NCBI GenBank assembly: GCA_017881265.1 | Contig: JADGRA010000016.1 | Span: 1-64,000, forward strand | Direction: 5' to 3' | From: Myxococcaceae bacterium | GTDB taxonomy: Bacteria; Myxococcota; Myxococcia; Myxococcales; Myxococcaceae | Length of the DNA stretch: 64,000 nucleotides | Shown here: piece after piece, positions 53,270 to 62,312 of the stretch | How positions within the stretch are numbered: the first letter of the stretch is position 1 | Layout of the letters: every line of letters begins with the position of its first letter | The notes under the pieces: model-generated | Database searches by the model: none | What the model was told of the DNA's origin: nothing | Seen by the model: the letters and a program-made list of their open reading frames with translations, nothing else | Translations under genes and position numbers: made by a program

Positions 53270-54748
53270 ATGCGAATTCTGGTTGCCTATGGTTCCAAAC
53301 GCGGAGCAACGGCGGGCCTCGCCGCGCGGGTGGGGGAAGCCCTTGCCGGTCGGGGCTTTGCCGTCGACGTCCGGGCTGCAGCCGATGTGAGTGACGCGGA
53401 CGTCCCGCACTACGACGCGGTGGTGGTGGGTGGGGCGCTGTACATGAATCTGTGGCACCGCCATGCACGGGGCTTTGTCCGGAGGAACGCGACTGCGCTT
53501 CGCAGTCGCCCCGTGTGGTTCTTCTCGAGCGGACCGCTCGACGGCACGGCACGGACCAGCGTCATCCCGCCAACGCGTGGCGTGCAGCGCCTGATGGGCC
53601 TCGTCGGTGCCCTCGGTCACGTCACCTTTGGCGGCCGTCTTGCCGGCGATGCACGCGGCTTCCCAGCGAGTGCGATGGCGCGAAACCGGTCCGGCGACTG
53701 GCGTGATCCGGCTCACGTCCGGGATTGGGTCGAAGAAATCGCCCGTTGGCTCAACACGCGGAAGCCCGTGGGAGAGCGGCTAGACGACGTGTCTCCACCG
53801 GGTGCGCGCGGCCTTTCGCTCTCGTCGCTCGCGCTCACGGCGGGGGCGCTGCTGGGGGCAGTTGCGGCGTCGGCGGGCATCCTCCTCTGGGAGGGCGCCT
53901 TCCCGGCGCCGTCACCCGCACCACCCGTCAATACCCTCCTCGCCGAGGCGCGAGGGTGGAGCCTTGTCACGTTGCTCGTCGCACCCGCGGCGGCCATCGC
54001 GCTGGCCGCCGCGCGACGTGGTTCGCTGCGCGGCCGACTCGTTTGGGCCGGCAGCATGGCCTATCTCGTCTACACCTACCTCGAGTTTGCGGTGAGTGGC
54101 CCCTTCACCCCGCTCTTCCTCGTCTATGTCTTCACCCTGGCTCTGGCTGTTCCCGCGCTGGTGGTGGCAGCCGCTTCGGTGAATGTCGCTGCGCTACCGC
54201 GCTGGTTCGCTGGGCGCACGCCCCGTCGACTCACGGCTGCTGTGGCGCTGCTCTTCGCCGGCGGGCTGGCTGCGGCCTGGCTGAAGCGCATTGTGCTGCG
54301 CGTTGCGTCAGCGGACTTTGGCTGGCCGGACGCGTACGGGTCCGTGGGACAGGTGGTCCACGCCTTGGACCTGGGCTTGCTCGTCCCGCTTGGCATCGCG
54401 GCGGGCATCTTGCTGCTGCAACGGCGTCCGGCCGGCTACCTCATCGCAGCCATCTGGCTGGTGGTGGCCCTCGAGATGGGAGCGGCGCTGACAGCCATGG
54501 TGGCAGTCTCGGCCGTGACCACGCGGCAGAGCCTGCTCGCCGCTGCACCCTTCGGGGTGCTCCCGCTGGTGGCAGGAGCGCTTGGCGTCGCTTACTTCCG
54601 CGCCGTCCGGGCGCCGCCGCCGCTGGCGTCCTCGCCGGCGGAAAGGCCAGAAGCCCCTGACCCCCAGGCCGGGGTGGACGTGGTCCCCCTTCCGGAGAGG
54701 AGGGCTCAGCCAGCGCTCGCTGCGGACAACGGGCGCATGCGAGGGTAG
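53270..54748 (+). CDS. Flavodoxin-like domain fused to eight-helix membrane domain
   Basis: A 492-residue protein. Residues 1-165 are flavodoxin-like: 'MRILVAYGSKRGATAGLA' is the FMN phosphate loop and 'YDAVVVGGALYMNLWHRHAR' the following strand/loop, similar to HemG-type protoporphyrinogen oxidases. Residues about 180-450 contain eight hydrophobic helices with no recognised family. The C-terminal 40 residues are a soluble Pro/Glu-rich tail. The fusion suggests an FMN-containing membrane redox protein. Start ATG at 53270 with GGAGG. The 3' end overlaps the convergent GST gene by 43 bp. Confidence 0.72.
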   Translation: MRILVAYGSKRGATAGLAARVGEALAGRGFAVDVRAAADVSDADVPHYDAVVVGGALYMNLWHRHARGFVRRNATALRSRPVWFFSSGPLDGTARTSVIPPTRGVQRLMGLVGALGHVTFGGRLAGDARGFPASAMARNRSGDWRDPAHVRDWVEEIARWLNTRKPVGERLDDVSPPGARGLSLSSLALTAGALLGAVAASAGILLWEGAFPAPSPAPPVNTLLAEARGWSLVTLLVAPAAAIALAAARRGSLRGRLVWAGSMAYLVYTYLEFAVSGPFTPLFLVYVFTLALAVPALVVAAASVNVAALPRWFAGRTPRRLTAAVALLFAGGLAAAWLKRIVLRVASADFGWPDAYGSVGQVVHALDLGLLVPLGIAAGILLLQRRPAGYLIAAIWLVVALEMGAALTAMVAVSAVTTRQSLLAAAPFGVLPLVAGALGVAYFRAVRAPPPLASSPAERPEAPDPQAGVDVVPLPERRAQPALAADNGRMRG

Positions 54749-55320
54749 CTGCGTAGACGGTCGAGCCAGTGACAGATTCCGGGGTAGGGGGCGAGGTCGA
54801 ACTCCCCCTCAGCCGCCACGTCGGTGTAAGCGAAGAGTGCGATGTCAGCGATGGTCATCCCTGCATCGGTCAGCCAGGGGTGCGACTTCAGCCGAAGCTC
54901 CATCACCGCCAGCGCACGGTGCCCGCGCTGCCAAATCTCCGGAAACCGGTCCGCGTACCGTTCTTTGGCCTTGAGGTAACGAATCCAATTGCGTGCAGCC
55001 GCCACGTACGGTTCGTGGCTGTATTGCTCGAAGAAGAGCCACTCAAAGACACGTGTGCGCGGCAGTCCCGGAGGCGGCAACCAGGAGGTTTTTTCGGCGA
55101 AGTGGGCAAGGATGGCGTTGGATTCCGTGACGCGCGCCCCGTCATCGAGTTCGACGAGTGGCACCTTTCCGTTGGGATTCATCGCCAGAAATTCGGCGGT
55201 GCGCGTGGCGCCCGCATTCGAGTCCGTCTCCACCCACCGGTAGGGCGTCTGGGTGAGTTCGAGAATCTGACGGACCTTCCAGCAATTCCCGGAAGGCGTG
55301 GAGCCATAGACAGTCACCAT
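54706..55320 (-). CDS. Glutathione S-transferase
   Basis: A 204-residue GST. 'MVTVYGSTPSGNCWKVR' is the thioredoxin-fold start (Ser-x-Asn-Cys loop), 'MNPNGKVPLVELDDG' contains the cis-Pro, 'TESNAILAHFAE' the Glu-Ser glutathione-binding pair, and 'MTIADIALFAYTDVA' the C-domain N-cap. The organisation resembles the Ure2/bacterial GST group. The ATG at 55320 follows AGGAGAA. It lies just downstream of the P-type ATPase on the same strand (28 bp), possibly one transcript. Confidence 0.9.
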   Translation of the reverse strand: MVTVYGSTPSGNCWKVRQILELTQTPYRWVETDSNAGATRTAEFLAMNPNGKVPLVELDDGARVTESNAILAHFAEKTSWLPPPGLPRTRVFEWLFFEQYSHEPYVAAARNWIRYLKAKERYADRFPEIWQRGHRALAVMELRLKSHPWLTDAGMTIADIALFAYTDVAAEGEFDLAPYPGICHWLDRLRSYPRMRPLSAASAG

Positions 55321-55348
55321 TGCGAATTCTCCTGAAAAAGGAATGGCA

Positions 55349-57904
55349 CTAGCGAACTGCATCGGCCTTGGCGAGCGCGCGGCGCCTTGGAAAGAGTCGA
55401 AAGACGAGGACGCCCCCGAGTCCCGCGGTTACCGAGAGCAGAAGGTCATCCGGATGCAGGAGCGAAAGCCGGAAGAGGTGGCGAAGCGGCGCCAGGTAGA
55501 GGACCAGCAGGAGGAAGAGAACGCCCCCACCAACCACTGCCCACAGGGCTGGGTTGCGGTTCGGCCGAAGGCGACGGCGGAGTTCGGCTTGCGTCCCGAC
55601 TCCAAAGACGAGGGCCAGGTTGGAGACCACCAGGGCAGTGAAGGTGAGCGCGCGGGCGTCGAGTTCTCCCATGCCCTGGTGCAGCGCAAACGTGAAAAGG
55701 CCGAGGAGGACCAGAAGGACGGCCAGACCCTGCAGGATGCTTGAGACGATGAGCTCCCTTCCGAACAGCGGAGCCTTTGGGTTCCGCGGTGGCCTCCGCA
55801 TCAGGTCCGGCTCCTCGGGCTCAGCCTCAAAGACGACCGAGGACGTTGGCTCAATAATCAGGTGCAGAAACGCCACGTGGACGGGCATCAGCACCAGGGG
55901 CAGCCCGAGCAGCACGGGTAGCACGGTCATTCCAGCAATTGGGACGTGGATGGCCAGGATGTATTGCATGGCACTGCGGAGGTTCACGAAGATGCGCCGA
56001 CCGAGCCGGACCGCTGCGACGATGGTCGAGAAGTCGTCGTCGAGGAGGACCAGGCTGGATGCTTCACGCGCAACGTCCGTTCCGCGACTCCCCATGGCGA
56101 TTCCAATGTCAGCCGCCTTGAGCGCCGGCGCATCGTTCACGCCATCACCCGTCATGGCGACGACCTCCCCCCGGGCCTGAAGCGCCTGCACGATGCGCAG
56201 CTTCTGTTCCGGGATGACGCGGGCGAAGACGTTGACCGTGTCTAGACGCCGCGCGAGCTCGCCGTCGGTCATGACCTCGAGCTCTCGGCCGGTGAGGACG
56301 TCGTCCGGGGCCCGAAAGCCGACCTGTCTGGCAATGCTGGATGCGGTTCTGGGGTCGTCTCCCGTCATCATCACCACGCGGATGCCTGCGGAGAAGCACT
56401 CGGCGATGGCAGCCGGGACGCTTGGCCGGATGGGGTCAGCCAGTCCCGCCAGACCAATGAACTCGAAGTCGAAGTCGTGCTGGCTGGCAGGAAGGTCCCC
56501 GGCACGGAATCGGCTGCGCGCCACTCCCAGCACGCGCAGGCCTTGGGCTGCGAGGTGCTCGGCCTCCGCACCCAGCCGCTCGAGTTCGGCGACTGGCAGA
56601 TGGCAGAGGTCAGCCACCGCCTCGTAAGCACCCTTGGCAGCGATGACGAGGTCCGCCCCGTCGGGGGAACGCCACACATGCGACAACGCCATTAACTCTG
56701 CGGAGAGCGGGTATTCACGAACCAGCTCCCAGTGGGGGTGGAGATGCTCGGTACCCGCGAGCTGCCGCGACCCCAGTGCGTGAAATGCGCGCTCCATGGG
56801 GTCAAAGGGGTCGCGCTGGCTCGCCAGGATGGCGTATTCCACGAGCTGATGGACGAACTCCGGCAGGGGTCCGACGGCTTCGAGCTGAAGGTCAAGGGTC
56901 TGACCTTCGGCAAACAGCTTGGCAACCGCCATCTGATTCATCGTCAAGGTCCCGGTCTTGTCGACGCATAGGACAGTGGCCGAGCCAAGGCTCTCGACGA
57001 CGGGCAGACGTCGGGCAAGGGCCCGCTTCTGCGCGATTCGCCAGGCCCCCATCGCCAGGAAGATGGCCAGCACGGCCGGAAACTCGTTGGGAAGGATGGC
57101 CATCGCCAGGGTCAGACCGGCCAGAAGGCCCGTCAGCCACGCGTGGCTGAACCCATACGCCACGACAACCAGGATGCAGAGCGCGACGGCGACGACGGCC
57201 AGGCGGCCAACCAGGTGGACGGTCTCGCGCTGGAGAGCGCTGAGCTCGGGCTCGACGGTGTGCAGCGCGCGACCAATCCGGCCCATCTCCGTGTCGAGGC
57301 CGGTGGCGAGCACCTGCGCCACGCCGTGGCCGTGGGTGACCAGCGTTCCGGCGAAGACGAACGGCAGGCCTTCCCCGCCTGGGCGGCAGAGAGGCAGGGC
57401 CCCGTCCCAAGCTGTCTTCAGCACCGGGGCTGATTCACCGCTTAGCAACGATTCGTCGGCAAACAGGTGTGCGCAGCTGACCAGCCCCGCGTCCGCCGCG
57501 ATTCGGTCACCATCCGCGAGAATCATCAAGTCCCCTCGCACGACGTCCCGCCCAGCGATGCGAACACGTACGCCGTCACGTAGGACCAGGGCGCGTGGAC
57601 TGGCGAGATTGCGGAGCGCCGCCAGTGCATGCTCGGTCTTCTGCTCCTGGTACAGCGTGATGGCGGCGACCACGAGCACGAACCCAAGCAGAATCAGAGC
57701 TTCCTGATGGTCTCCTAGAAACAGGTAGATGACGCCACACGCCACCAGGATGAGGAACATCGGCTCACGAAGGACGTCGCCGGCAATGCGGAGGACGGTC
57801 CGGCGCTCGCTCGATGGGAGCTCGTTGGGGCCCTCGAGCCGAAGACGCGCAGCCGCCTCCGCCGAGCTCAAGCCGGTCTCCAGGCTGGTCTGCTCCATCA
57901 ACAT
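55349..57904 (-). CDS. P-type cation-transporting ATPase (P2-like)
   Basis: An 851-residue P-type ATPase, an inner-membrane ion pump. Phosphorylation site 'DKTGTLT' starts at Asp315; 'TGDGVNDAPALKAADIGIAMG' is the hinge; actuator 'SLLSGES' replaces TGE with SGE. M4 reads 'AILPNEFP', where Ca2+ pumps have PEGLP or similar, and the M6 region is 'LIIEPTSSVVFEAEPEEPD' rather than the P2A 'NLVTDGLPA', so ion specificity is not inferable. About 10 TM helices; cytosolic C-terminus short. Start ATG at 57904 diverges from the glycosyltransferase. Confidence 0.92.
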   Translation of the reverse strand: MLMEQTSLETGLSSAEAAARLRLEGPNELPSSERRTVLRIAGDVLREPMFLILVACGVIYLFLGDHQEALILLGFVLVVAAITLYQEQKTEHALAALRNLASPRALVLRDGVRVRIAGRDVVRGDLMILADGDRIAADAGLVSCAHLFADESLLSGESAPVLKTAWDGALPLCRPGGEGLPFVFAGTLVTHGHGVAQVLATGLDTEMGRIGRALHTVEPELSALQRETVHLVGRLAVVAVALCILVVVAYGFSHAWLTGLLAGLTLAMAILPNEFPAVLAIFLAMGAWRIAQKRALARRLPVVESLGSATVLCVDKTGTLTMNQMAVAKLFAEGQTLDLQLEAVGPLPEFVHQLVEYAILASQRDPFDPMERAFHALGSRQLAGTEHLHPHWELVREYPLSAELMALSHVWRSPDGADLVIAAKGAYEAVADLCHLPVAELERLGAEAEHLAAQGLRVLGVARSRFRAGDLPASQHDFDFEFIGLAGLADPIRPSVPAAIAECFSAGIRVVMMTGDDPRTASSIARQVGFRAPDDVLTGRELEVMTDGELARRLDTVNVFARVIPEQKLRIVQALQARGEVVAMTGDGVNDAPALKAADIGIAMGSRGTDVAREASSLVLLDDDFSTIVAAVRLGRRIFVNLRSAMQYILAIHVPIAGMTVLPVLLGLPLVLMPVHVAFLHLIIEPTSSVVFEAEPEEPDLMRRPPRNPKAPLFGRELIVSSILQGLAVLLVLLGLFTFALHQGMGELDARALTFTALVVSNLALVFGVGTQAELRRRLRPNRNPALWAVVGGGVLFLLLVLYLAPLRHLFRLSLLHPDDLLLSVTAGLGGVLVFRLFPRRRALAKADAVR

Positions 57905-57978
57905 TGGAGCCTAGAACAGCCTGGGGTTGTGCGCGGTGCCGCTCGCCTTTGGAGCTTGGATGGTGCGAACGTCTGCCC

Positions 57979-59052
57979 GTGCGGATTCTCTACGGGGTGG
58001 TGGGGGAGGGGATGGGGCATGCCACTCGCTCGCGCGTCGTGCTCGAGGAACTCGTTCGCGACCAGCACGAGGTCCACATCGTGGTCTCGGGCCGTGCGCG
58101 GGAGTACCTGGCCCGCCATTTCGCCAATGTGCACCGAATCTGGGGCCTCACCATCAACTACGGAGGCAACCGCGTTCGAAACCTGCGGACAGTCGTACAA
58201 AATCTGCGGGGCGCCATCGGTGGCTGGCCAGCGAATGTCAGCGCCTACTTCAATGTGTTGTCGCAGTTTCGCCCCGAAGTGGTCATCAGCGACTTCGAGA
58301 CATTCAGTTACCTCGTGGGGAAGGCCCTTCGACTTCCAGTCATCACCCTGGACAACATCCAGGTCATCAGCCGGTGCGAGCACGACCCACGACTCCTCGG
58401 CGGGCACGAGCCCACCTTTGAACTCACCCGTGCCTTCGTCGAGGCCAAGCTGCCGCGCTGCTTCCACTACCTGGTGACGACCTTCTTCTACCCGCCGGCG
58501 CGGAGGGAACGCACCACGCTGGTCCCCCCCGTGCTGCGACCAGAAATCCTCGCCGCGCGAAGCGAGGCCGGCGAGCACCTGCTTGTGTACCAAACGGCCA
58601 CCACCAATCGCGGCCTGCCGGAAGTCCTGAAGCGCCTCGGCCGGCCAACCCGGATTTACGGACTCCGGCGAGACCTGACCGAGGAGGTCGTGGACGGCAA
58701 CCTCAGCTACCGGCCATTCAGCGAGAAGGGCTTCATCGAGGACTTGAGGACGGCCTGGGCGGTGGTGTCCGGGGGCGGCTTCACATTGATGAGCGAGGCC
58801 GTCTACCTACGCAAACCAATGCTGTCAGTTCCGGTGCAGGGCCAGTTCGAGCAGGTCCTCAACGCGCTGTACCTGCAGGAGCTGGGCTATGGCCGGTATG
58901 CAGTGAGGCTGTCCGAGGAGGTCCTCGTCGACTTCCTGGAAAGCCTTGGGACGTGCACACAGGCACTGAGCGGTTACGTGCAGGACGGAAACCAAGTGAC
59001 CTTTGCTGCCTTGCGCCACCAGCTGGCGGACGCCGTGGCAACCCGCGGGTGA
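57979..59052 (+). CDS. GT28-like glycosyltransferase (MJ1255 type)
   Basis: A 357-residue nucleotide-sugar-dependent transferase-like protein. The N-terminus 'RILYGVVGEGMGHATRS' is the MJ1255/MurG-like Gly-rich donor loop. The C-domain has 'SGGGFTLMSEAVYLRKPML' and 'GQFEQVLNALYLQELGYG', the GT-B donor-binding segments. Sugar and acceptor are unknown. The GTG at 57979 starts exactly at the domain; upstream sequence is intergenic. Its stop lies inside a hairpin (59049-59071). Confidence 0.85.
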   Translation: MRILYGVVGEGMGHATRSRVVLEELVRDQHEVHIVVSGRAREYLARHFANVHRIWGLTINYGGNRVRNLRTVVQNLRGAIGGWPANVSAYFNVLSQFRPEVVISDFETFSYLVGKALRLPVITLDNIQVISRCEHDPRLLGGHEPTFELTRAFVEAKLPRCFHYLVTTFFYPPARRERTTLVPPVLRPEILAARSEAGEHLLVYQTATTNRGLPEVLKRLGRPTRIYGLRRDLTEEVVDGNLSYRPFSEKGFIEDLRTAWAVVSGGGFTLMSEAVYLRKPMLSVPVQGQFEQVLNALYLQELGYGRYAVRLSEEVLVDFLESLGTCTQALSGYVQDGNQVTFAALRHQLADAVATRG

Positions 59053-59079
59053 GCGGGCAGCGGCCGCTCACCGCTGTTT
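59049..59079. terminator. Candidate terminator between convergent genes
   Basis: Perfect 8-bp stem GTGAGCGG / CCGCTCAC with a 7-nt loop, overlapping the glycosyltransferase stop and followed by CGCTGTTT. The gene pair is convergent, so a terminator is expected; the T tract is short. Confidence 0.55.
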
Positions 59080-59105
59080 CAGCAGCTCGCAACAGCCGTC
59101 CTGCA

Positions 59106-60023
59106 CTACTTGCTGGCGTGGATGGCCATCACGTCCTTCAGCAGCTTGATGGCTTCCGCTTTCGGCCGCTGGAAGGCATTCCGGCCCATGATGGAGCCGA
59201 AGCCGCCGCCATCCTTGATGCCCCGGATTTCGTCGAGAACGGCGGGCGTGTCCTTGGCCTCTCCGCCGGAGAAGATGCAGACGCGGCGCCCGGCGAAGCA
59301 GGCGTGGATGACGTGCCGGACCCGGTCGGCCAGGGTGTGGATGGGCAGGTTGTACTTCTCGAAGACCGCCTTGGCCTCCGGCTGAAAGACGCTCTCCTTG
59401 GGCGGCTTGACCTTGATGATGTGGGCGCCCATCTGCGCTGAGAGCTGGGCACCGTAGGCCACCACGTCAACCGCTTGCTCCGCTTCCTTGGGAACCCCGC
59501 TACCGCGGGGATAGGCCCAGACGACCGTCGGCAAACCGAATTCCTTGGCCTGGGCGACGACCTCCCGCAGTTCCTCGAAGACGACGTTTCGCGACGCGGA
59601 GCCGGGGTAAATGGTGAACCCCACCGCGGCGCAGCCAAGCCGGACAGCGTCCTTGGCGGAGGCAGTGAGTGCCGAGGCCGGCTCCATCTTCGACAGGGAG
59701 TCAGAGTTGTTCAGCTTCAGGATGAGGGGAATTTCGCCGGCACACTTACCAGCGATGGCCTCGAGGAATCCGAGCGGAGCGGCGTAGGCGTTGCAGCCTG
59801 ACTCGACCGCCAAGGTGACGTGGTACTCCGGGTCATACCCAGGGGGATTGGGCGCGAAGGAGCGTTGCGGTCCGTGCTCGAAACCCTGGTCCACTGGCAG
59901 GATGACCATCTTCCCGGTGCCGGCGAGCGTTCCCGTCATCAGCATCCGAGCGAGGTTGGCCTTCGTGCCAGGGTTGTCGGACGGGTACCAGGAAAGGATT
60001 TCCTTCACTCGCTCGGTGAGCAT
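59106..60023 (-). CDS. fbaB: Class I fructose-bisphosphate aldolase, DhnA/FbaB type
   Basis: A 305-residue aldolase of the archaeal/DhnA class I group. 'ILPVDQGFEHGP' near the N-terminus, 'GSIMGRNAFQRP' near the end, and the Schiff-base lysine in 'HIIKVKPP' (Lys204 or Lys206) are landmarks. It cleaves fructose-1,6-bisphosphate to triose phosphates. The ATG at 60023 has GAGG upstream. It lies 84 bp downstream of the acyltransferase gene on the same strand, so it could be read through from the lipid operon, though it probably has its own promoter. Confidence 0.93.
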   Translation of the reverse strand: MLTERVKEILSWYPSDNPGTKANLARMLMTGTLAGTGKMVILPVDQGFEHGPQRSFAPNPPGYDPEYHVTLAVESGCNAYAAPLGFLEAIAGKCAGEIPLILKLNNSDSLSKMEPASALTASAKDAVRLGCAAVGFTIYPGSASRNVVFEELREVVAQAKEFGLPTVVWAYPRGSGVPKEAEQAVDVVAYGAQLSAQMGAHIIKVKPPKESVFQPEAKAVFEKYNLPIHTLADRVRHVIHACFAGRRVCIFSGGEAKDTPAVLDEIRGIKDGGGFGSIMGRNAFQRPKAEAIKLLKDVMAIHASK

Positions 60024-60107
60024 GGCGGTGGACCTCGATGGGCAGTGAGACGGCCGGACCTTACACTGCTCGCGTCCCTAACCAACACTCTCGCGTGCGG
60101 AGCCCGC

Positions 60108-61298
60108 TCAGAGGGGTCGCTCGTAGATGCGGTACGTCTTGTACCGGCGTGCGCCCATCGACTCGATGGCGCGGACCATCAGCTCGTTGTCCTCGGTGAC
60201 CCAGCCGAGCTCGGCGCCGTCGTAGCCGAGCCGCCGAGCCGTCCGGAGCGTCTCCAGGTAGAGGAGGGCGTCCAGTCCACGGCGACGAAATCCCGGCTTG
60301 ATGCCGAAGAGGAGGACGCGAAGTCGTTCGATTTTCCTCGCTGCCCACGCCATCCGCGCGAGCCCCACCGGCAAGCCCCAGTGGGTGAGGTACCCGCCCG
60401 CGGCTTGAATGGCCCGGTTGGCGTCCGGAAGCGTGATGGAGAACGCCACTGGCTCTCCTCGAACCTCCGCAATGAGGCAGAGCTCGGGCCGCACCCGGAC
60501 CAGGGGCCGGAGTCGCGCGACGATGCCGTCGAACTCCTCCTCGTTCAGGGGGAGGAAGAGCCAGGCCGGGTCCATCATCGCGTTGTAGATGCTCTTCAGG
60601 CGGCGAATCTCCTCGGGGAGCTGCCGGAGGTCGATGGGCCGCACGCGGACGCCCTGCTGCTCGCGAAGTCGTTCGGCCACCCGCACCACCTTCTCCGGAG
60701 GTGCCAAAGCGGTGCTCAGGTCGTAGGCGTAGAGGTCTTTCATCTTCCGCAGGCCCCAGCGCTCGAGTAACGCGCCGTAGTAGCGAAAGTTGTACGGCAT
60801 CATCATCGCTGGCGGAAAGTCGAAGCCCTCCACCAGAACGCCACACTCGTGGTTGGTGGAGATGTTCACCGGACCGGTGAGGCTCTTCATCCCCCGGCTT
60901 CTGGCGAACTCCGCCGCTCGGTCGAGCAGGGCTGCGGCGACGGCAGGGTCATCCGGTGCGTCGAACAGACCAAAGAAACCCGTTTCGGCATTGTGGAACT
61001 GGTTCCACAGCGCATCGTCGATGGCGGCGATTCTCCCGACGATTTGTCCGTTCCGGCGAGCGACCGACAGCTCCACCTCGGCATGCGAGAAGAAAGGATT
61101 CTTCTCGCGGTCGAGGAAGTCGCGGCGCTCGGCGACGATGGGTGGAACGAAGTAGGGATCGCCCGCGTACAGCTCGAGCTGGTACCGAATGAAGGCGTCG
61201 AGGTCCGTGCGTCGGCGCACTGTCTCGACGACGATGGTCGAGTCGCGGGCGGCGTCGATGCCCGTTGAGGCACTGGGTGCGGTGCGGGCCACTGGCAT
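60108..61298 (-). CDS. GNAT-like acyltransferase, ceramide-synthase type (paralogue 2)
   Basis: A 396-residue protein of the YghO/bCerS-like group, GNAT-fold acyltransferases. 'DPYFVPPIVAERRDFLD', 'GPVNISTNHECGVLVEGF' and 'GFRRRGLDALLYLETL' are shared in order with the paralogue at 62313. The C-terminal segment is the acetyl-CoA-binding GNAT half. In Caulobacter the homologue acylates a long-chain base to make ceramide; here the role is inferred. Start ATG at 61298 overlaps the upstream gene's stop by one base (TGATG), so it is translationally coupled to the reductase gene. Confidence 0.8.
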   Translation of the reverse strand: MPVARTAPSASTGIDAARDSTIVVETVRRRTDLDAFIRYQLELYAGDPYFVPPIVAERRDFLDREKNPFFSHAEVELSVARRNGQIVGRIAAIDDALWNQFHNAETGFFGLFDAPDDPAVAAALLDRAAEFARSRGMKSLTGPVNISTNHECGVLVEGFDFPPAMMMPYNFRYYGALLERWGLRKMKDLYAYDLSTALAPPEKVVRVAERLREQQGVRVRPIDLRQLPEEIRRLKSIYNAMMDPAWLFLPLNEEEFDGIVARLRPLVRVRPELCLIAEVRGEPVAFSITLPDANRAIQAAGGYLTHWGLPVGLARMAWAARKIERLRVLLFGIKPGFRRRGLDALLYLETLRTARRLGYDGAELGWVTEDNELMVRAIESMGARRYKTYRIYERPL

Positions 61299-62299
61299 CA
61301 GACCATTCCTTGTTGTCGGTACCAGGCGATGGTGTGGGCGAGCCCCTCCTCGAGGGGGTAACGAGCGCGAAAGTCGAGCTCGCTCATGGCTCGCTCTGGA
61401 GAGCACGTCCAGGCTTCCTCCGCCATTTCCCGGGCCTTGTCTCGGTTGAGGATGGACACCTTGCCCTGAAGGCGCGCGGCCAGCTCCGAGCAAGCGGCGG
61501 CCAGCCATCCCACGGCCTCGGGAACGGACACCACGCGTGCGCCTTGCCTGCCAAGTCCGTGCGAGAGGGCCTGACAGAACTCCTCCCAGGCGTACGGGCG
61601 CGGGTCCGCAACGAAGTAGATGCCGCGAACGGGGTCATCGCTGGAGAGGGTCTCGCCGCGGGCCCCGGCAGTGATGAGAGCCTCGCAGAGGTCATCGACG
61701 TGGATGAAGGAAAACTGCTTGGGGCCGAAGCCGGACTTGAGAAAGAGGCCGTGCCGCGCCATCGCCATCAGCGGTGGGAGATTGACCTCGTCTCCCGGCC
61801 CGTACACGAACGGGGGCCGGAGGACGATGGCTTGCAACACGCGCGCGTGCGCGCGCACTGCCTCCTCTGCCGCGAGCTTGCTGCGGCCATACAACGACAC
61901 TGGCCGGGGGACTTCCGCCTCCGAACGCGGACGGTCAAGTCGCGCCGGCCCCGCAGCGGCGAGCGATGAGCACACCACCAACCGAGGCGGGGTGCTCTGC
62001 CGGACCGCCGCCTCGGCCAGAAGCCGGGTGGCCTCCGCGTTGCCCCGCTGGTAGCCCTCCTCGGACGCCGCCTTGGTGACACCGGCGACATGGTGCACTA
62101 CCTCCACTCCCGCGAGCGCCCGGTCGAGGCCTTCGCCCGTTGTGAGGTCGCCCTCGACCAGCTCGACGCCCAGCGCCCGGAGCGCCTCGCTGCGTGAGCT
62201 GCGCCGGACCAGCGCCTTCACGGCGTCACCCCGCTGGACGAGATGTCGCGCGAGGGCGCCGCCCACGAAGCCACTTCCACCGGTCAACAGGACACGCAT
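61298..62299 (-). CDS. NAD(P)-dependent epimerase/dehydratase, ceramide-reductase-like
   Basis: A 333-residue short-chain dehydrogenase/reductase of the extended family. Nucleotide-binding loop 'GGSGFVG' (7-13), active Ser-Tyr-Lys with 'SLYGRSKLAAE' and 'VVCSSLAAAG', and 'RPPFVYGPGD' are landmarks of 3-beta-HSD/dihydroflavonol reductase-like enzymes. It lies between two ceramide-synthase-like genes, matching CerR (ceramide reductase) by context. CerR reduces the 3-oxo group of the 3-oxoceramide made by the acyltransferase. Starts ATG 62299, 13 bp after the upstream gene. Confidence 0.8.
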   Translation of the reverse strand: MRVLLTGGSGFVGGALARHLVQRGDAVKALVRRSSRSEALRALGVELVEGDLTTGEGLDRALAGVEVVHHVAGVTKAASEEGYQRGNAEATRLLAEAAVRQSTPPRLVVCSSLAAAGPARLDRPRSEAEVPRPVSLYGRSKLAAEEAVRAHARVLQAIVLRPPFVYGPGDEVNLPPLMAMARHGLFLKSGFGPKQFSFIHVDDLCEALITAGARGETLSSDDPVRGIYFVADPRPYAWEEFCQALSHGLGRQGARVVSVPEAVGWLAAACSELAARLQGKVSILNRDKAREMAEEAWTCSPERAMSELDFRARYPLEEGLAHTIAWYRQQGMV

Positions 62300-62312
62300 C
62301 CGGGCAGGCTGC

